DNA from: Alitta virens
Taxonomy: Eukaryota; Annelida; Polychaeta; Phyllodocida; Nereididae
DNA: 64,000 nucleotides
Direction of reading: 5' to 3'
Assembly: GCA_932294295.1 (NCBI GenBank)
Contig: OW028584.1
Coordinates: 24,705,138 to 24,769,137, forward strand
The position numbers and the translations under genes are program-made. Below the pieces are notes generated by a model, which worked only from the letters and a program-made list of their open reading frames with translations, was not told where the DNA came from and did no database searches. Below, in pieces: positions 32,485-44,822 of this stretch; within the stretch, counting starts at the first letter, position 1; every line of letters begins with the position of its first letter.

Positions 32485-32898
32485 ATTTTGTTGTGGTGCT
32501 CCCAATCCGCCCCCTCGTCTCTGTAGAAAAGATGGAAACAGCCAAAAAAATACCAACTTTGACTCCTGGACTGCATTGACAAGATGGCTCTCATCATGGA
32601 GACCTTCATGGCACAGAGACCCTGGTCAAGGTGATTGCCATGATAAAAGGTTTGAGACTCTCTGTCACTGCCCCTTCCAACTCCTCCTCCTCCTCTTCTT
32701 CCTCCTCTACAGGTTTCCAGCCCAACTGCAACCTCTTCCTCCTCCTTCTCCTCCTCCTTCTCCTCCTGCTCCTCTAAACCTCCTCATCCTCTGCTTTCCA
32801 ACACTACTACTACCCCTTCCACCTCCACTAATACCCTACTTTCTCACACAGGTCCCCACAACCAGTAGCCAGAGGCTATGGAAACAGACTTTGCACTA

Positions 32899-33118
32899 CC
32901 AAGGAGCCAGAGTGGGGCGGGGACATAGCTCAGAGGTAGCGCTCTGGGCTTCCAACCGCTGGGTCCCGGGTTCGATTCCCGGTCGAGCCTAAGATGGATG
33001 GCTGTTTCATCCTTCGTCTCATTGCCATGGTCCCTGCCTGTCCTAATTAGCCCATCTGGTGCAGAAATACAGGACGTAAAGCCCAAATCACACACACACA
33101 CACACCAAGGAGCCAGAG
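32899..33118 (+). mobile_element. tRNA-derived SINE nested in unit 2
   Basis: The SINE is at 32913-33104, with the same target duplications (32899-32912 and 33105-33118) as in unit 1. This is a duplicate by tandem amplification rather than a new insertion. Confidence 0.93.
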
Positions 33119-33125
33119 AAAGAAG

Positions 33126-33636
33126 ATGCACAAGAGAACCAGGTCCAACCAGAACCAGCTCTCCGACTCAGTTCCAGAGTCAGAGTCCCCCAAAAAGGCT
33201 AAGACCACAGAGGACTACTTCACAATGGTCATCATCGGTAGAGGCAACAACCTTTGCTACATCAGGCCTCAAAATATAGGAACTGGCTCAAAGATACAGT
33301 ATATAATCCTTATGGCTGTGCGCATCAGACACAAAGTCATTGATTGGGTACTGAAAAAAAAGTTCCATAACAGAGTCAAGAGAACACATAAATTTAGGAC
33401 TTAAGAAAGCAGCTGGAAGACATCCTGGTTTCCGATACAAAAACCCTTATAAGGTGGAAACATATAACACCGACCAAGGAAGAAGGTTAATACAGAATGC
33501 CTTCCAGCCAGATGGCCTTCACCTTTCTATGTATGGAAAGGAGCACCTAGGGATAGGCATACTGAATATAATCTACAAAGACCTTGTAAATTCTATAAAC
33601 TATCTAAAGATGTATAGTGAAAGCACCAGCCATTAA
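33126..33636 (+). pseudogene. Retroelement ORF1: NLS-like region and SGNH-like domain, unit 2
   Basis: Counterpart of 30679-31189 with a few substitutions (for example KKAKTTEDYFTMVI and RHKVIDWV). The same frame break occurs at 33404, so the damage predates duplication. DGLH block at about 33506. Confidence 0.55.
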
Positions 33637-33653
33637 GCTGCCCACCCTGCCTC

Positions 33654-33982
33654 ATGCTCCAGAAGGAAGAATCCGGAAGAGGGGCTAAGTCAAAAGCATA
33701 TAGGATAAGGCTGATTAATCAAAATCAATGGCATGCCATAAAGGCCGACATTATGAAATACATTCTGATGCTGAAAATGGAACAGGATCAGTCCTTCCGC
33801 TTCTTCCTTCTGGAAAACAGAGGATATGGTTTGTCTGAAGATACCTCAGATGAGTTCTGGGCGTTGGGCAGTGGAGCTACTCATGGAGATAAGAGAGCAA
33901 TGGGCAAACCGAGCAACTTTTAAACAAACCAAAGAACTACTCCTAACAAAGATCATCAAATCAATCCTAACCCCCTATTAAC
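33654..33982 (+). pseudogene. NADAR-like segment, unit 2
   Basis: Identical in translation to the unit 1 segment, including the frame change after DEFWALGSG. See the unit 1 entry for the family argument. Confidence 0.45.
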
Positions 33983-34076
33983 TTTGTAAATAGACACGAG
34001 TCAAATATTACCCAGCCAAATAAATTACCAGCTCTCTACTGCCAAGCTGGTAGTATACACCCAATCTTATTTATCT

Positions 34077-34357
34077 ATTGCGAGTGACCATAATAAAATG
34101 CACTCAAAAAGGTGGTAAACAGTAAACATACTAAAATGTACTCGAAAGGTGGTAAACAGAGTAAACATACTAAAATGTACTCTGAATTTAATAAAATGCA
34201 CAGAAACAAATTAAATGACCAGCTCCCTATTGCCAAACTGGTAGCACTTTTCATATTCAATTGTATAAGAAATCGATTGTGAGTGACCATAATAAAATGC
34301 ACTCAAAAGGTGGTAAACAGAGAAAACATACTAAAATGTACTCTGAATTAAATAAAA
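34077..34357 (+). repeat. Direct repeats in 3' region of unit 2
   Basis: Same internal repeats as in unit 1 at +2447 bp. Confidence 0.7.
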
Positions 34358-34863
34358 TGCGCACATACAAGGTACAACACATCACAGGTACCTTACATAC
34401 ACAGATACCACATCACAGTATATCTGCACAACAAACAGACACCAAAACTATGCATACAAATACAAAAGCAAAACTGTATAATGATAACACCGTATTAATC
34501 AAACAAATGGAAAGAATGAATAAAATTGCACCATTTAATAATCATATACAAAAAACCTTGGGTGATAAAAATACACACATAGACCACCTACTAAATTAAA
34601 CACACTTATTAAAAGTAAAATGCACAACACAAAACACATGAGGGGCGATGATGAAGCAATAGAGTAAGTACTTGGAGCAACTGCCCTGGTGTCCACCAGC
34701 AAATGGGATGAGGGAAACCTCACCCTCCTGATGCGGGACATCAAAGGGTCAGAAGAGTTGGATAGACAGTATCTTTGAAAATGGGATAAACTAACGATGA
34801 AGCTCCGGAGATCAAATGAAAATGGGAAAACTCTAATCTGAGCCAAAAAATAAATAAATAAAA

Positions 34864-34931
34864 ACCGCCAGAAAGTCTACCGGAGGCAAGGTCCCCAGGA
34901 AGCAGTTGGCCACCAAGGCTGCCCGTAAGAG
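34864..34931 (+). pseudogene. Histone H3 coding fragment between unit 2 and unit 3
   Basis: Same 68-bp H3 tail fragment as at 32417-32484, including the Val15 variant and the same junctions. Confidence 0.9.
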
Positions 34932-35126
34932 ATTTTGTTGTGGTGCTCCCAATCCGCCCCCTCGTCTCTGTAGAAAAGATGGAAACAGCCAAAAAAATAC
35001 CAACTTTGACTCCTGGACTGCATTGACAAGATGGCTCTCATCATGGAGACCTTCATGGCACAGAGACCGAAGTCAAGGTGAATGCTGTGATAGAAGGTTT
35101 GAGACTCTGTCACTGCCCCTTCCTCC

Positions 35127-35158
<32 letters not shown>

Positions 35159-35215
35159 CTCCTCTTCCTCCTTCTCTACAGGTTTCCAGCCCAGCTGCTA
35201 CCTCTTCTATGGCTC
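34932..35215 (+). mobile_element. Unit 3 leader, fused to EN-RT LINE
   Basis: The leader of units 1 and 2 is repeated here up to the CTC-rich tract and CTACAGGTTTCCAGCCCAGC, with divergence rising after about 35066. Instead of ORF1 it continues into an endonuclease frame, so ORF1 is missing from this copy. Confidence 0.7.
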
Positions 35216-37830
35216 AAGGGACACTGCCTTCCTCCCATGGAGTATACTCTAACACAGTATGCTAATGAGACCACACCAGACGTCCTCGTCATCAATGAGA
35301 CTCATCTGTCCCCTGATACGCTTCCAAGTTGTATCCATGAATACAAATCCCCCTCGTGTAAGGATGGAGAGGACCGCTAGGGAGGTGTTGTCATATACTG
35401 CAAAGAGGACCTCCCCTTCTCCCCCATAAATATCCCTGTTTTTTTTTTTCAGAACACCGCATCCCCACTCTAGGAGAAGTTGCCATCATTACTCACTACT
35501 TCCCTCCCAACCCCAATTCCCACATCACTAATAACTATTTCCATTTCTTTACATCCAGATTCAAGCACTGCATCTTCCTCGGAGACTACAATGCCCACCA
35601 CCACTACATTAACACCAGGCCCTCAAACCCCAGAGGTTCCCAACTTCACTCAATCCTACAGGTCAACACCAATGGAACACCAATCTTCCTCTGCCAAATC
35701 AGAGGCTTAACCTCCCTCCTCGATCTAGCCATTGCAACCCCAGCAGTGGTTGGCAAGCTACAAGACCTGTGAATTGGTGACGACATCGGCAGTGTTCACC
35801 TTCCCCTCCATATCTCTTTACAACTAGGATACCTTTAAGTCGGAGGTGACCAGTAAGATCAAATCCTGCCCCTCCCCCCCCCCCCACACTAATCACTGAT
35901 TCTAATGTTGCAGATGAACTGGTGGACCTCCTGCATAATTTCCTCAAGACCTCCCTTGAGAAAAAGAAAGAGGGGCGGGGGCCTAGCTCAGAGGTAGCGC
36001 TCTGGGCTTCCAACCGCTGGGTCCCGGGTTCGATTCCCGGTCAAGCCTAAGTTGGATGGCTGTTTCATCCTTCGTCTCATTGCCATGGTCCCTGCCTGTC
36101 CTAATTAGCCCAACTGGTGCAGAAACACAGGACGTAAAGCCCTAATCCCACCCACCATCCCTTGAGAAAGCCTCATAAGGCAGAAACGGAGAGCCAGGTG
36201 ACTCACTTAGAGGAGCCTAGCCTCCATTGTCTTCCGATCTGCCTACAAGAACCTCAAGACCAGAGTAGCTGCCGCCATCTTGGAAGAGAAACGCTCCCAG
36301 TGGAAAGCTGCATCCGACCTCCTGGACCACAGAAATGCTAGCGCATTCTGGAGGCAGTTCCAACATCTGACCAGCCCCAGTGGAGAACGCTGACCACAGT
36401 GAGTCCATACTGCCACTGGCGCGTCAACCACTTCTGATCTTGACACAACCAACATTTTCGCCCAACATCTTCAGAGAGTCCACCAGACCAACCAAGGCCC
36501 AAAAACCTTGACCAGCAACACCTCCGGGTAGTACACTACCTCTTCACTCCACAGTGGGATGTTGGGGATGATGAAGGAGATGACCTTCTCAGGCGACTGA
36601 CCTCAGAGGGAACTCTTGAGGATCCTATCCAAAGGCTGGAACACCTCTCCGGGGGAAGATGGCATTGGGTATGTGATTCTCAAGCCCATCTACAGGTTTG
36701 AGGTTCATAACAAAAGTCTTTCATTTTTATTTTAGAAATAGGCTACTTCCCCACCCTCTTAAAGGGTGCAATTAGAGTGATGATCCCGAAAGCTGGGAAG
36801 GATCCACATGCTCCAGGGAACAACCATCCCATCAGCCTCATCAGGTGCGTAGGCAAACCATTTCCTCCAAACTCATTTCCCATCTCACTATTTCAGGTCA
36901 ACTCAACCCCTGGCAGAGAGCCTACCTACCCAAGAAAGAAGCCAGAGAATAATAAATAAACATATAAAAAAATAATAAATAACAATAAATAAACATAGCC
37001 CATGACAATATCCCAGATCTCTTTACACAATACAGTTGAATTACACCGCCTTGCTCTTGAAGCAAAAACAGCTACCACCCATGGATGGACCACAGGAGCA
37101 ATCTGCGATATAAAGTCAGCCAGCTCTCCTCATACCTCCAAGACAGAACTATAGCTGTAAGATTAGGACAGACCATCTCAGCTCTGGTAACTTGGCTGCA
37201 GGCACTCCCCAGGGATCTGTTCTCAGCCCTGTACTTTTCAATACATTTGTCAATGACCTTCCCTTCTCTCATGCAGGAACAGAGGCAGTGGAGGTGTCCC
37301 AGTGTGCAGATGATCTTGCACTTTGGGTCACTTTCAGAAATTCTAGGTCTACTCCAAGATCCAGAAAGAGCTTCAGGAAGCACTCAACAAACTAGAAGCC
37401 TGGTGCTGCAAATGGAGGATCAAGCTCAACGCTGCAAAGACCCAATTCATCTTCTTTACTGGACTCCGGACACTCCCTGTGTCCACCTTCCGAGACACTA
37501 CTTCACCTCTACAAATCCTTCATCCGTCCAGTCCTGGAGACTGGCTACCCCATCACAGTCCACGCCACGAAGACCGCTGTCCGGCAGCTGCAGATTGTGC
37601 AGAACAAGGCACTCAGGGTGGCCCTGGGCAACGCAGAGTTACTACTGCACAAATACATGAAAAATGGCATCTGGAGCTGATGGACACCAGGCTTCAGGCA
37701 CTCCACAACAAGGCCCTACTGAGATTCCAACAGTCAAACTGATCCCACATTTCAATGACCGGCTAACCAAGACCCGCCGACTCCCCTTCCCACTCTCCCG
37801 AATCATAAGGTAATCTCCTCATCCAATTTA
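35215..37830 (+). pseudogene. LINE-C endonuclease and reverse transcriptase (Jockey/I-like), decayed
   Basis: Endonuclease remains: QYANETTPDVLVINETHLSP near 35250, GGVVIYCKEDLPF near 35380, FLGDYNAHHHYIN near 35577. A SINE interrupts the linker at 35964-36157. The linker KNLKTRVAAAILEEKRSQWK is at 36250-36310. RT remains: VMIPKAGKDPHAPGNNHPIS near 36775, GTPQGSVLSPVLFNTFVNDL near 37200, CADDLALW near 37303 (Cys replaces the usual Tyr), AWCCKWRIKLNAAKTQF near 37395, then LYKSFIRPVLETGYPITVHA near 37515 and VQNKALRVALGNAELL near 37596. Several frameshifts and stops; inactive. It could be the ORF2 of the same family as the tandem units, given the shared leader. Confidence 0.85.
35952..36169 (+). 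mobile_element. tRNA-derived SINE nested in LINE-C
   Basis: The SINE is at about 35964-36157, with target duplications TCCCTTGAGAAA at 35952-35963 and 36158-36169. A-box and B-box are intact; the tail is CCCACCCACCA rather than (CA)n. Confidence 0.92.
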
Positions 37831-38149
37831 AGTTTAAAAAAAATCTCCCTCTCGGGTAACTTCTTCTTCCTTGAAGCAGCTGATGTGGTGATGTTCCAGA
37901 ACCTAGACCAATTGGGCCTTGCAGGCATGATGTCCAGATTCCACCACAACCTACCAGAGGCGATGAAGCTGCTGTACACAGGACCTCACCATCTCTCTAC
38001 ACACACTCTCTACCGATCTGACAGCCAGCTTGTACGTTTTATATAATAACTTCGTCAGTTTTCATCCGATTTTTTAAAATTAAAACATTGTCTAAAAGCT
38101 CAGATCTTCACCTAATAAATACGTAATACATTTATTCTTTAGACGAGTT

Positions 38150-38195
38150 GTGTTGCTGATGAGGCGTTAAACAATAACTCACACACACACTTAGA
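38150..38195 (+). repeat. Short repeat tail with CACACACAC
   Basis: GATGAGGCGTTAAACAATAA followed by CTCACACACACAC looks like the 3' tail of a SINE-like repeat of another family; nothing recognisable precedes it. Confidence 0.3.
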
Positions 38196-38199
38196 CGAG

Positions 38200-41100
38200 T
38201 TGTGGATGCAGCGCTATTTTCATTGAATAGTAGTCAATGATAATGATAATAACGCACTGACATTGGGTTCAGTGGTACAAAACAATTACACAATGATTAC
38301 AGGAGATATATACACCCTCAAATGATATATATGTACAGGCAGGAAGGTTTATCTTTTGTCGGTTAACAGGTAGGCCTAAATGGGGGAGGCTGATCTAAAA
38401 ATTAAAAATGCCCTCTTATGATTTGGCGTATTTACATTTTTTATGTGTTTACAATGCCATGTTTCACATGATAAAGGGCCTTTGGCTTCATGTTTAGGCA
38501 TAAACATATTAATTTGATATTTCAAGCTAACATATTCTAATGTATATTAAGTCTAGATTTCTAAACAAAGAGAATTTCGTAATTATTCTTTGCTCTGCCT
38601 ATTCACTGTTCATCTCACAAAAGAGACTCTCCATACTAAACATTTAAAAAAACTCCATATTAAATTTTTATCAAAGAAATTATGCAAATAATCTAGTATA
38701 TAGATTGCTGCAATTTGGATGTAAGATAGCAATAATAGTTGTGGAAATATCTGTTGCTCAAATTTTAATTTAGCTTTCTCTCTATGCAACTGGTATCTAT
38801 GAATTAGAGGGATGATAATTTTTTCCCGAGCATTATGCTCCATTCATTACTCAGATTTTTACAAATTTATTATATATATATATTTATCTATTAAAAAAAA
38901 AGATAATTGCATAAAATCAGGTGTTATATGTTCTTCATATAATTCCAGACTACTGTCGAAGTTCCTTTTGTTTCTAGGGTAGTGAGAGGCCAAGAAAAAT
39001 AGAAAATGGATGTCCCGAGTGATATGCCCAATTATCAATGTTCTGAAAGCATCTGCCCAAGCCAACAAACTAAACATTCCTTTCACAAAATAATCTAATT
39101 AAAGGACTGAGCAAGCGGTATGCTTGCGTTATAGGCCAATTCGTACAAAGATATAATGAATTTGCATCTTCTACAAAGATATTAAGTGATTGTTGCATTG
39201 TGTTAAAATTTTATAAAATAAATTAGATCATGCGGATTATTGAACAAAGCACTCGGTCCAGTGCAAAAATAATAAAGCCTAAGTGTGACAAGTCGGGATG
39301 GTCAGAAAGCAACAGTATAGGCACAATAATATGTGAAGATATGTAATGGACATGAAAGAGGAAATTTTTGGTTTATTTCCTGTAAAACAAAGGCTTTGGA
39401 AACAGCCCGTTCTAAACTTCAGTATGCTTTGGAGGTAAGCAGAATTTGTAATGGAACAATCGAATAGAATGATGGACATTACAAAGACAATCAAATGGAA
39501 TGTTGGAACAGTGTGATTCACTTGAAAGCAAATGTGTAGAAGAAATGGTCAAATTTGCGAAAGGATGGGTTCATATTTAAAAACACGTATTTTACTTACT
39601 CTGGCTTTTATTTGTGGTGCACCTGATAATGTTTTAAAATAGTGAATGGCAGTTTTACAAGTTTAAGCACAGTGCAATGTTGAGCCTGTAGTTGATTGTT
39701 GATCACAGATGCTGTTTTGACATTTCCTGATTAGCACTGAATGAAATTTAAAGTCAGTCATCATGTAAATATTGAAGGCAAAAGAGCACTGCTTTAGTAT
39801 ATCTTCAATGGACCAACAGTGTATTCAGGGGTGTTATTTTCTTGTTTATTGTACATTTATTACCACATAATATCGGCATAATTTATTTTTATGAGCTATG
39901 GTAAATTTCTATGTTTGAAAATAGTTTGTAACAAATTAATTTATATGATTTAACTGCAATGTAAGAGTTAAGGTTATTTATACTTCACCTTTTTTTACTT
40001 GTACAGGGCAATGGTCGACGTAAATAACTCTAGTGTGATGGTTTATACATACTGGTTGATTGGGTTACCTTGGTAACCATTTTTCATCTAAACATACCCC
40101 TAAAGTCTCAAAATAAGGTATCATTGGAAAGTATATAATATTGGCTTTCTGAACCTTGAAAAAAGAAGCACATTTTGTTTTGATTTTGTGTATCAGTGCA
40201 ATGGCTGATTAAAATTAACTAACCGCAAGTGAAGTCATCACTGGCATTCAAAATTTGATGATTGCTGGTATTACAGGTGTTCAGATTGGCACAATTTTGA
40301 TATAAATGGAAATATACTTTGTTTGTAATTTCATCAATTGGTTGCTATGGATACAGGCTAGTTCCAGAAATGTGACATTTTTGAAAAATATTTAGTCATA
40401 TGAAACTGGCCGATGTACTTTAATGTACATAGGTGAAGAGTATCTTCTAAATATTCCATTTTTTGGCCTTCTGTTGCTCTACTAATAATGATATGTAGGA
40501 TTAAATTTTGAGTATGTGTGTGTTTCCATGGTTACCATATGAAGTAACTGTATTTGGACTATTTTTATTAAATTAATTTTGCAACGTGTTAAAACCAATG
40601 ATCTACAATATACATGTTATGCTATATCTCAATGGAAAGTAGAGATTCCCAGCTTTCAGAATGTTTTGTCCAAACTCTGTATAGCTTTATTATAAATATT
40701 GCAGATGCAGAGTTAGGATCAAATTATATTTTTGGAGCAATACGAGTCCCTGACCTTGACCTAGTGACCGGATATCATAGAGTATGATAACACTATTCTT
40801 GACTGATCAGACATACCATACAGTCATAGAATTATTTTTCATTAAATAAATAAATAAGTGGAAATTCACATTCATTTATATTCAAATTCATACACCAACT
40901 TCACATGGTTTGACCTTAAATTTGACCTTCCCCTATAAGTGAAAGAGTGCATTATTTCCCATTGAAAAATTGATATTTTCATAATTTTGTACTCATTATA
41001 GTTTGATTCATAAATGTTTCAAAAATTTACAAAAAAGTTAGGTAAAAAGTGATCACAGTTCCATATAATGCAGATAAATGTCTTCCATCAAGAAAACTTC

Positions 41101-41386
41101 CAAATGAAAATACTTGATATTAATATATTTTTGAGATTATCAAAAACCAATTATTCCTTTTTTAACACTTTAAAAGAACTCATATTTGACATCAGATTTA
41201 GAGGTTTTGAGTACATGTTTGGGGTAGTATGTTATAAAACAATATTTTGTAGTGAAATACCACTTGTTATCAAATTTTGGTGAATTCTAGAAACTTTAAA
41301 TTCAATTTCTCAAAACCCAACAGTGTAATTGCAGTTATACTTTTCTCCGCTTATTGGGCAACATTTTTTCAGCATCACTTTACCAT
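38200..41386. other. No gene seen; AT-rich with old repeats
   Basis: No coding frame with recognisable motifs. 40.0-41.4 kb partly resembles 14.3-16.0 kb (see 14100-16060). Confidence 0.5.
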
Positions 41387-42322
41387 TACAGGGTGCGGCC
41401 TAAAAACTTGCACCAGGCATCTCCTCTTTCGGGATAGCTCTAGGTTACTCAAATGCTTATGAGGTCTTTTAAAGTTTTGCCACATTTAGTCAGGGGTATA
41501 AGCAATTGGTCATTGTGATATATTTAATCTTATTATGTCAGACAATATCAGAGTCGGAATTAATGATAGGATGCATGCTGCAGGGCTTGTTCTGAGAGAC
41601 GCATATCACAGAAGTCAGACTTCTGTCTGCTTGCATGGTGTCTCTAAAAAGTTTACAAATTAGAGATTTTCTAGTTAGTACAACTCAGAAGCCACAGAAA
41701 TAGTAATATTTGCACAGAACCCTCCTTCAATTTTTTTTATATGTGCATATATATATTATGGTATTAGATGATAAGAAGGTTGGTTCCAGTTTTGATCCAG
41801 CAAGGTCATATAGAATTAAAACGGAGATATATAATGGCATTCCAGAGGGACCTTTCGAATCTACAATTAATCTAGAAAAAATTACATGATTTTCAGGAGA
41901 ATGGGGCCAGTTAATCAGACAGAAAAGACAGAAAATTGATCAGAATCCAGAATGGCACTTTCCACCTGGAAGGTGTCAATGGTCTACCTTCTCATTAAAA
42001 ATTGATCTATTTGCCCTGTTTTTGATGGCAAAGGTCAAGAAAGGTGTTACACATCTGTATGATCGGTGACATAATCTAATGCTTGTATTACAAATGCTGA
42101 GGAGAAAATGACCCGAAGGTGTGGTGAGTGTACATGTGCTATATTTAGATCCATATTACCTATAATTCTTGAGGAAACAAGAAAATATATTCATAAAGAT
42201 TATTTATTACTATTTTTACTTTTGTGTGTATGATTGCAGCTGCATGTGATCACTGTCAGTTGAGGTAATAACAAAAGAGGTAGCTGTCTCCGCTGGTGCA
42301 AGTTTTTATGCTGCACCCTGTA
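41387..42322. mobile_element. TA-flanked TIR element (mariner-type MITE), copy 2
   Basis: The element is 41389-42320 (932 bp, the same length as copy 1), with TA on both sides. Terminal inverted repeats begin CAGGGTGCGGCCTAAAAACT and, from the other end, CAGGGTGCAGCATAAAAACT; they agree over about 30 bp. No transposase. It sits inside the old repeat shared with 14.1-16.0 kb. Confidence 0.9.
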
Positions 42323-44539
42323 CTTTTGGTTTGCTCGAAATCATGATAAAACTTTCAGCATCAAATACGCAAATTTGTTGACCTTAAATTTGACCTATTT
42401 TCATGAAAATATGTCGGATTTCTTAGGAAGTCCTGTATGACCCAATATATGAAAGCATTTGGTTATAGCTACATAATTTATTGAAATATTCCAATTTGAA
42501 ATTCTGAAAATTTCAAGTTCATTTGATATATGACTCTGTGACCCTTACAAAATAGGTTACAATTTTTTTCTGGAAAGTATATTTATAACGTTAAATTTGT
42601 TAATGCCAATTACGAGCAAAATTTACTCCAAAGAAGTTGCCTTTTATCCCTTTTATTCAGATTTTAATAGCTATTGCTTTATTATGAAGCGTCACCATGG
42701 GAGATATAAGAGGGTAAGTTGGTGTGATTTTCTATGCATTTTTAACTAAAGTTATCCAGCAACTACCAACAGCTATCAAAATTTTAACCTGATATTGCTC
42801 AGCCAAAATTACTTCAAATTCACTAAAACTACGCCAGGGTTATGTCTTCAGTGTTATAAGCAAATGGTGTGATTTTGAAGAAAATCTGTGATAGATCATC
42901 TGAACATTTCTTGAAAACAAATGATTTTCTCACGGACAGCCAGTTAAGTAATTGTCTAAAATCTCTAAATACACCATATGACAGATTTTGATGGCATAAG
43001 CATTATTATAGAGGCAATTTGCTGAAAGCAATGACATTATACTGATGGGTACTGAAACGTTTGGGCTGTAGCTGTCCCCATACCTAGCTCCCCTCACACA
43101 TATATACCTACATAGGCAAGACGTCTTTCCGGGTTAAATACAACCAACCTCCCCCTTCTTGGGATTTTCTCTGGTTCTTAATACAGTTTCATCAGCTTCC
43201 ACCTTTGTGCCCTGATACCATGTTACAAATATCGGTATTAATTGTTGCCGTAATTTCTGCTAGTCTATACAATGGATAGAATGTACAATGAAAAAATTGT
43301 TTATGAAGTAAAAGGAAAACACAATTTTGTTTTTAAACTTCACATGATGAAACATGCTACAGTTTACCCTAGATTAAGTCCTCAATACAACACCAGAAAT
43401 CAGAAGAAGCACTCATTGCCTGAATGCAGGACTAAAAGACTCAAAGTTCTTTATGACCAACATTAAACTGTCAACCATTAGATCATAATGTGCTTAATTT
43501 TGCAGACAATTTGTAAGAGAGACGGCACTTTTTCGGCATAGGCCACGATCTTGTATAATTCAATTTATACATTTGCTTTTATAGTAGAATTCAGTTCCTT
43601 ATCAGACAACATAAACAATGGTGGTAGGTGAGTCGTCCAACATACTTTTATGGGCGTCGAAAAAATTATATTGGCCTGCCACAAAACTCTGTTGGACTTC
43701 ACACCATCCACCACTGTAATAAATCAAACATTTTGATCAACAACGGAAGTTGACCACTGAGTGGATTGCTTTGTAATGTCATCAAAACAATGGCCATTGT
43801 GATGTCGCAATTGCATAGTTTGGTTCAGAATGAGACTTGATAGTGAGACACTACTTGAGAAACAGCATAAGTTACTATTGGAATAATAGAAAACAATGTT
43901 ATTTATTTATGAGAGGTGTTACAATTATATAGAAAGTTGGCATTAAAATGATTTCGGTCAACTTTACACTGCTGCACGCTTTTTTGAAAAAAAATTGAGT
44001 GGACACATTTTATGAATATTACTATAGTGAATTACCAGCGTTATACTTCTACTTCACGTTCCTGCCAAGTAGTAATTCGTCAATTTCTACTGTGCCACCA
44101 AAATGTGTATGAAAAGTTGATTCCATTGGTTTAGAGCTGCCCTAGAGCACGGTCTCTGTCTTCCAATGGACAGCCGTGGGCTTCTTTCACTTCTTACTGT
44201 AATCTGCTCTTGGCTTGGATTCATTCCTAAATGGACATTTGGACTTACATAATAATGCAGTTCAGTGGGAATTCGCTGAGCTGTGAAAGAAAGACCAACT
44301 GACCTTTGATTAGGTCCTGCATGACAGCTCACCTTTTCTAGGAGACCAAAGCAATACCATCAACTTTAAATCCATTCAGTTTTTAACACATTTTTGGTCA
44401 AAGCCAATTGGCCGTGTGTGACAAACCAGCGTGAGCTGCCTGTACCTTTCAGAAAAAGCTTTGTCACATGTTTACCTATGAAGTTACTGAAGCAATTTCT
44501 TGGCTTTCTGCCTTATTTCCTATGGGCTTTTAGATGGTA
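42323..44539. other. No clear gene; old repeats
   Basis: AT-rich, with similarity to 15.6-16.0 kb near 42690 and 42924. A 64-codon frame at 43272-43466 is described separately. Confidence 0.4.
43272..43466 (+). pseudogene. Possible LINE C-terminal relic
   Basis: The frame contains QYNTRNQKKHSLPECRTKRL. Many CR1/Jockey-group LINEs have a C-terminal Tyr-x-Thr-Arg-Asn motif followed by Leu-x-x-Pro, so this may be an isolated 3' fragment. No other LINE motif is attached. Confidence 0.3.
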
Positions 44540-44822
44540 CCTTTATTTCTGGTTTCAGTATTGTGTAATGTCATCCTTTATGTCTGGTTTCAGAGGGCGG
44601 GGGCCTAGCTCAGAGGTAGCGCTTATAGGGTTCGGTTGGATGGCTGTTTCATCCTTCGTCTCATCATTGCTCATTGCCATGGTCTCTGCCTGTCTTAATT
44701 AGCCCAACTGGTGCAGAAATACAGGACGTAAAGCCCTAATCACACACACACACACACATTTTTGGTTTCAGTATTGTGTAATGTCATCCTTTATTTCTGG
44801 TTTCAGTATTGTGTAATGTCAT
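44540..44822 (+). repeat. 35-bp tandem repeat, three units, split by a SINE
   Basis: Unit: CCTTTATTTCTGGTTTCAG followed by TATTGTGTAATGTCAT. Units start at 44540, 44575 and 44788; the second is interrupted after CTGGTTTCAG by the SINE and resumes at 44772. Confidence 0.85.
44585..44771 (+). mobile_element. tRNA-derived SINE with deleted B-box region
   Basis: The SINE is at 44594-44762 with TGGTTTCAG repeated on both sides (44585-44593 and 44763-44771). The A-box is present, but the tRNA part from the anticodon arm through the B-box is missing, and a short GCTTATAGGG lies at the junction. The tail is (CA)n. Confidence 0.88.

Larger units (their letters stand above)
32485..34863 (+). mobile_element. 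Tandem retroelement unit 2
   Basis: Near-identical repeat of unit 1 from the leader to the A-rich end, lacking the 29790-30060 portion. It contains the nested SINE, SGNH-like and NADAR-like segments at +2447 bp relative to unit 1. It is followed by the second H3 fragment. Confidence 0.85.

Noticed and set aside
38157..38190. Use of the GGCGTTAAACAATAACTCAC tail to name the organism
   Set aside because: Similar tails are familiar from mollusc repeats, but one short match is not enough to assign a taxon.
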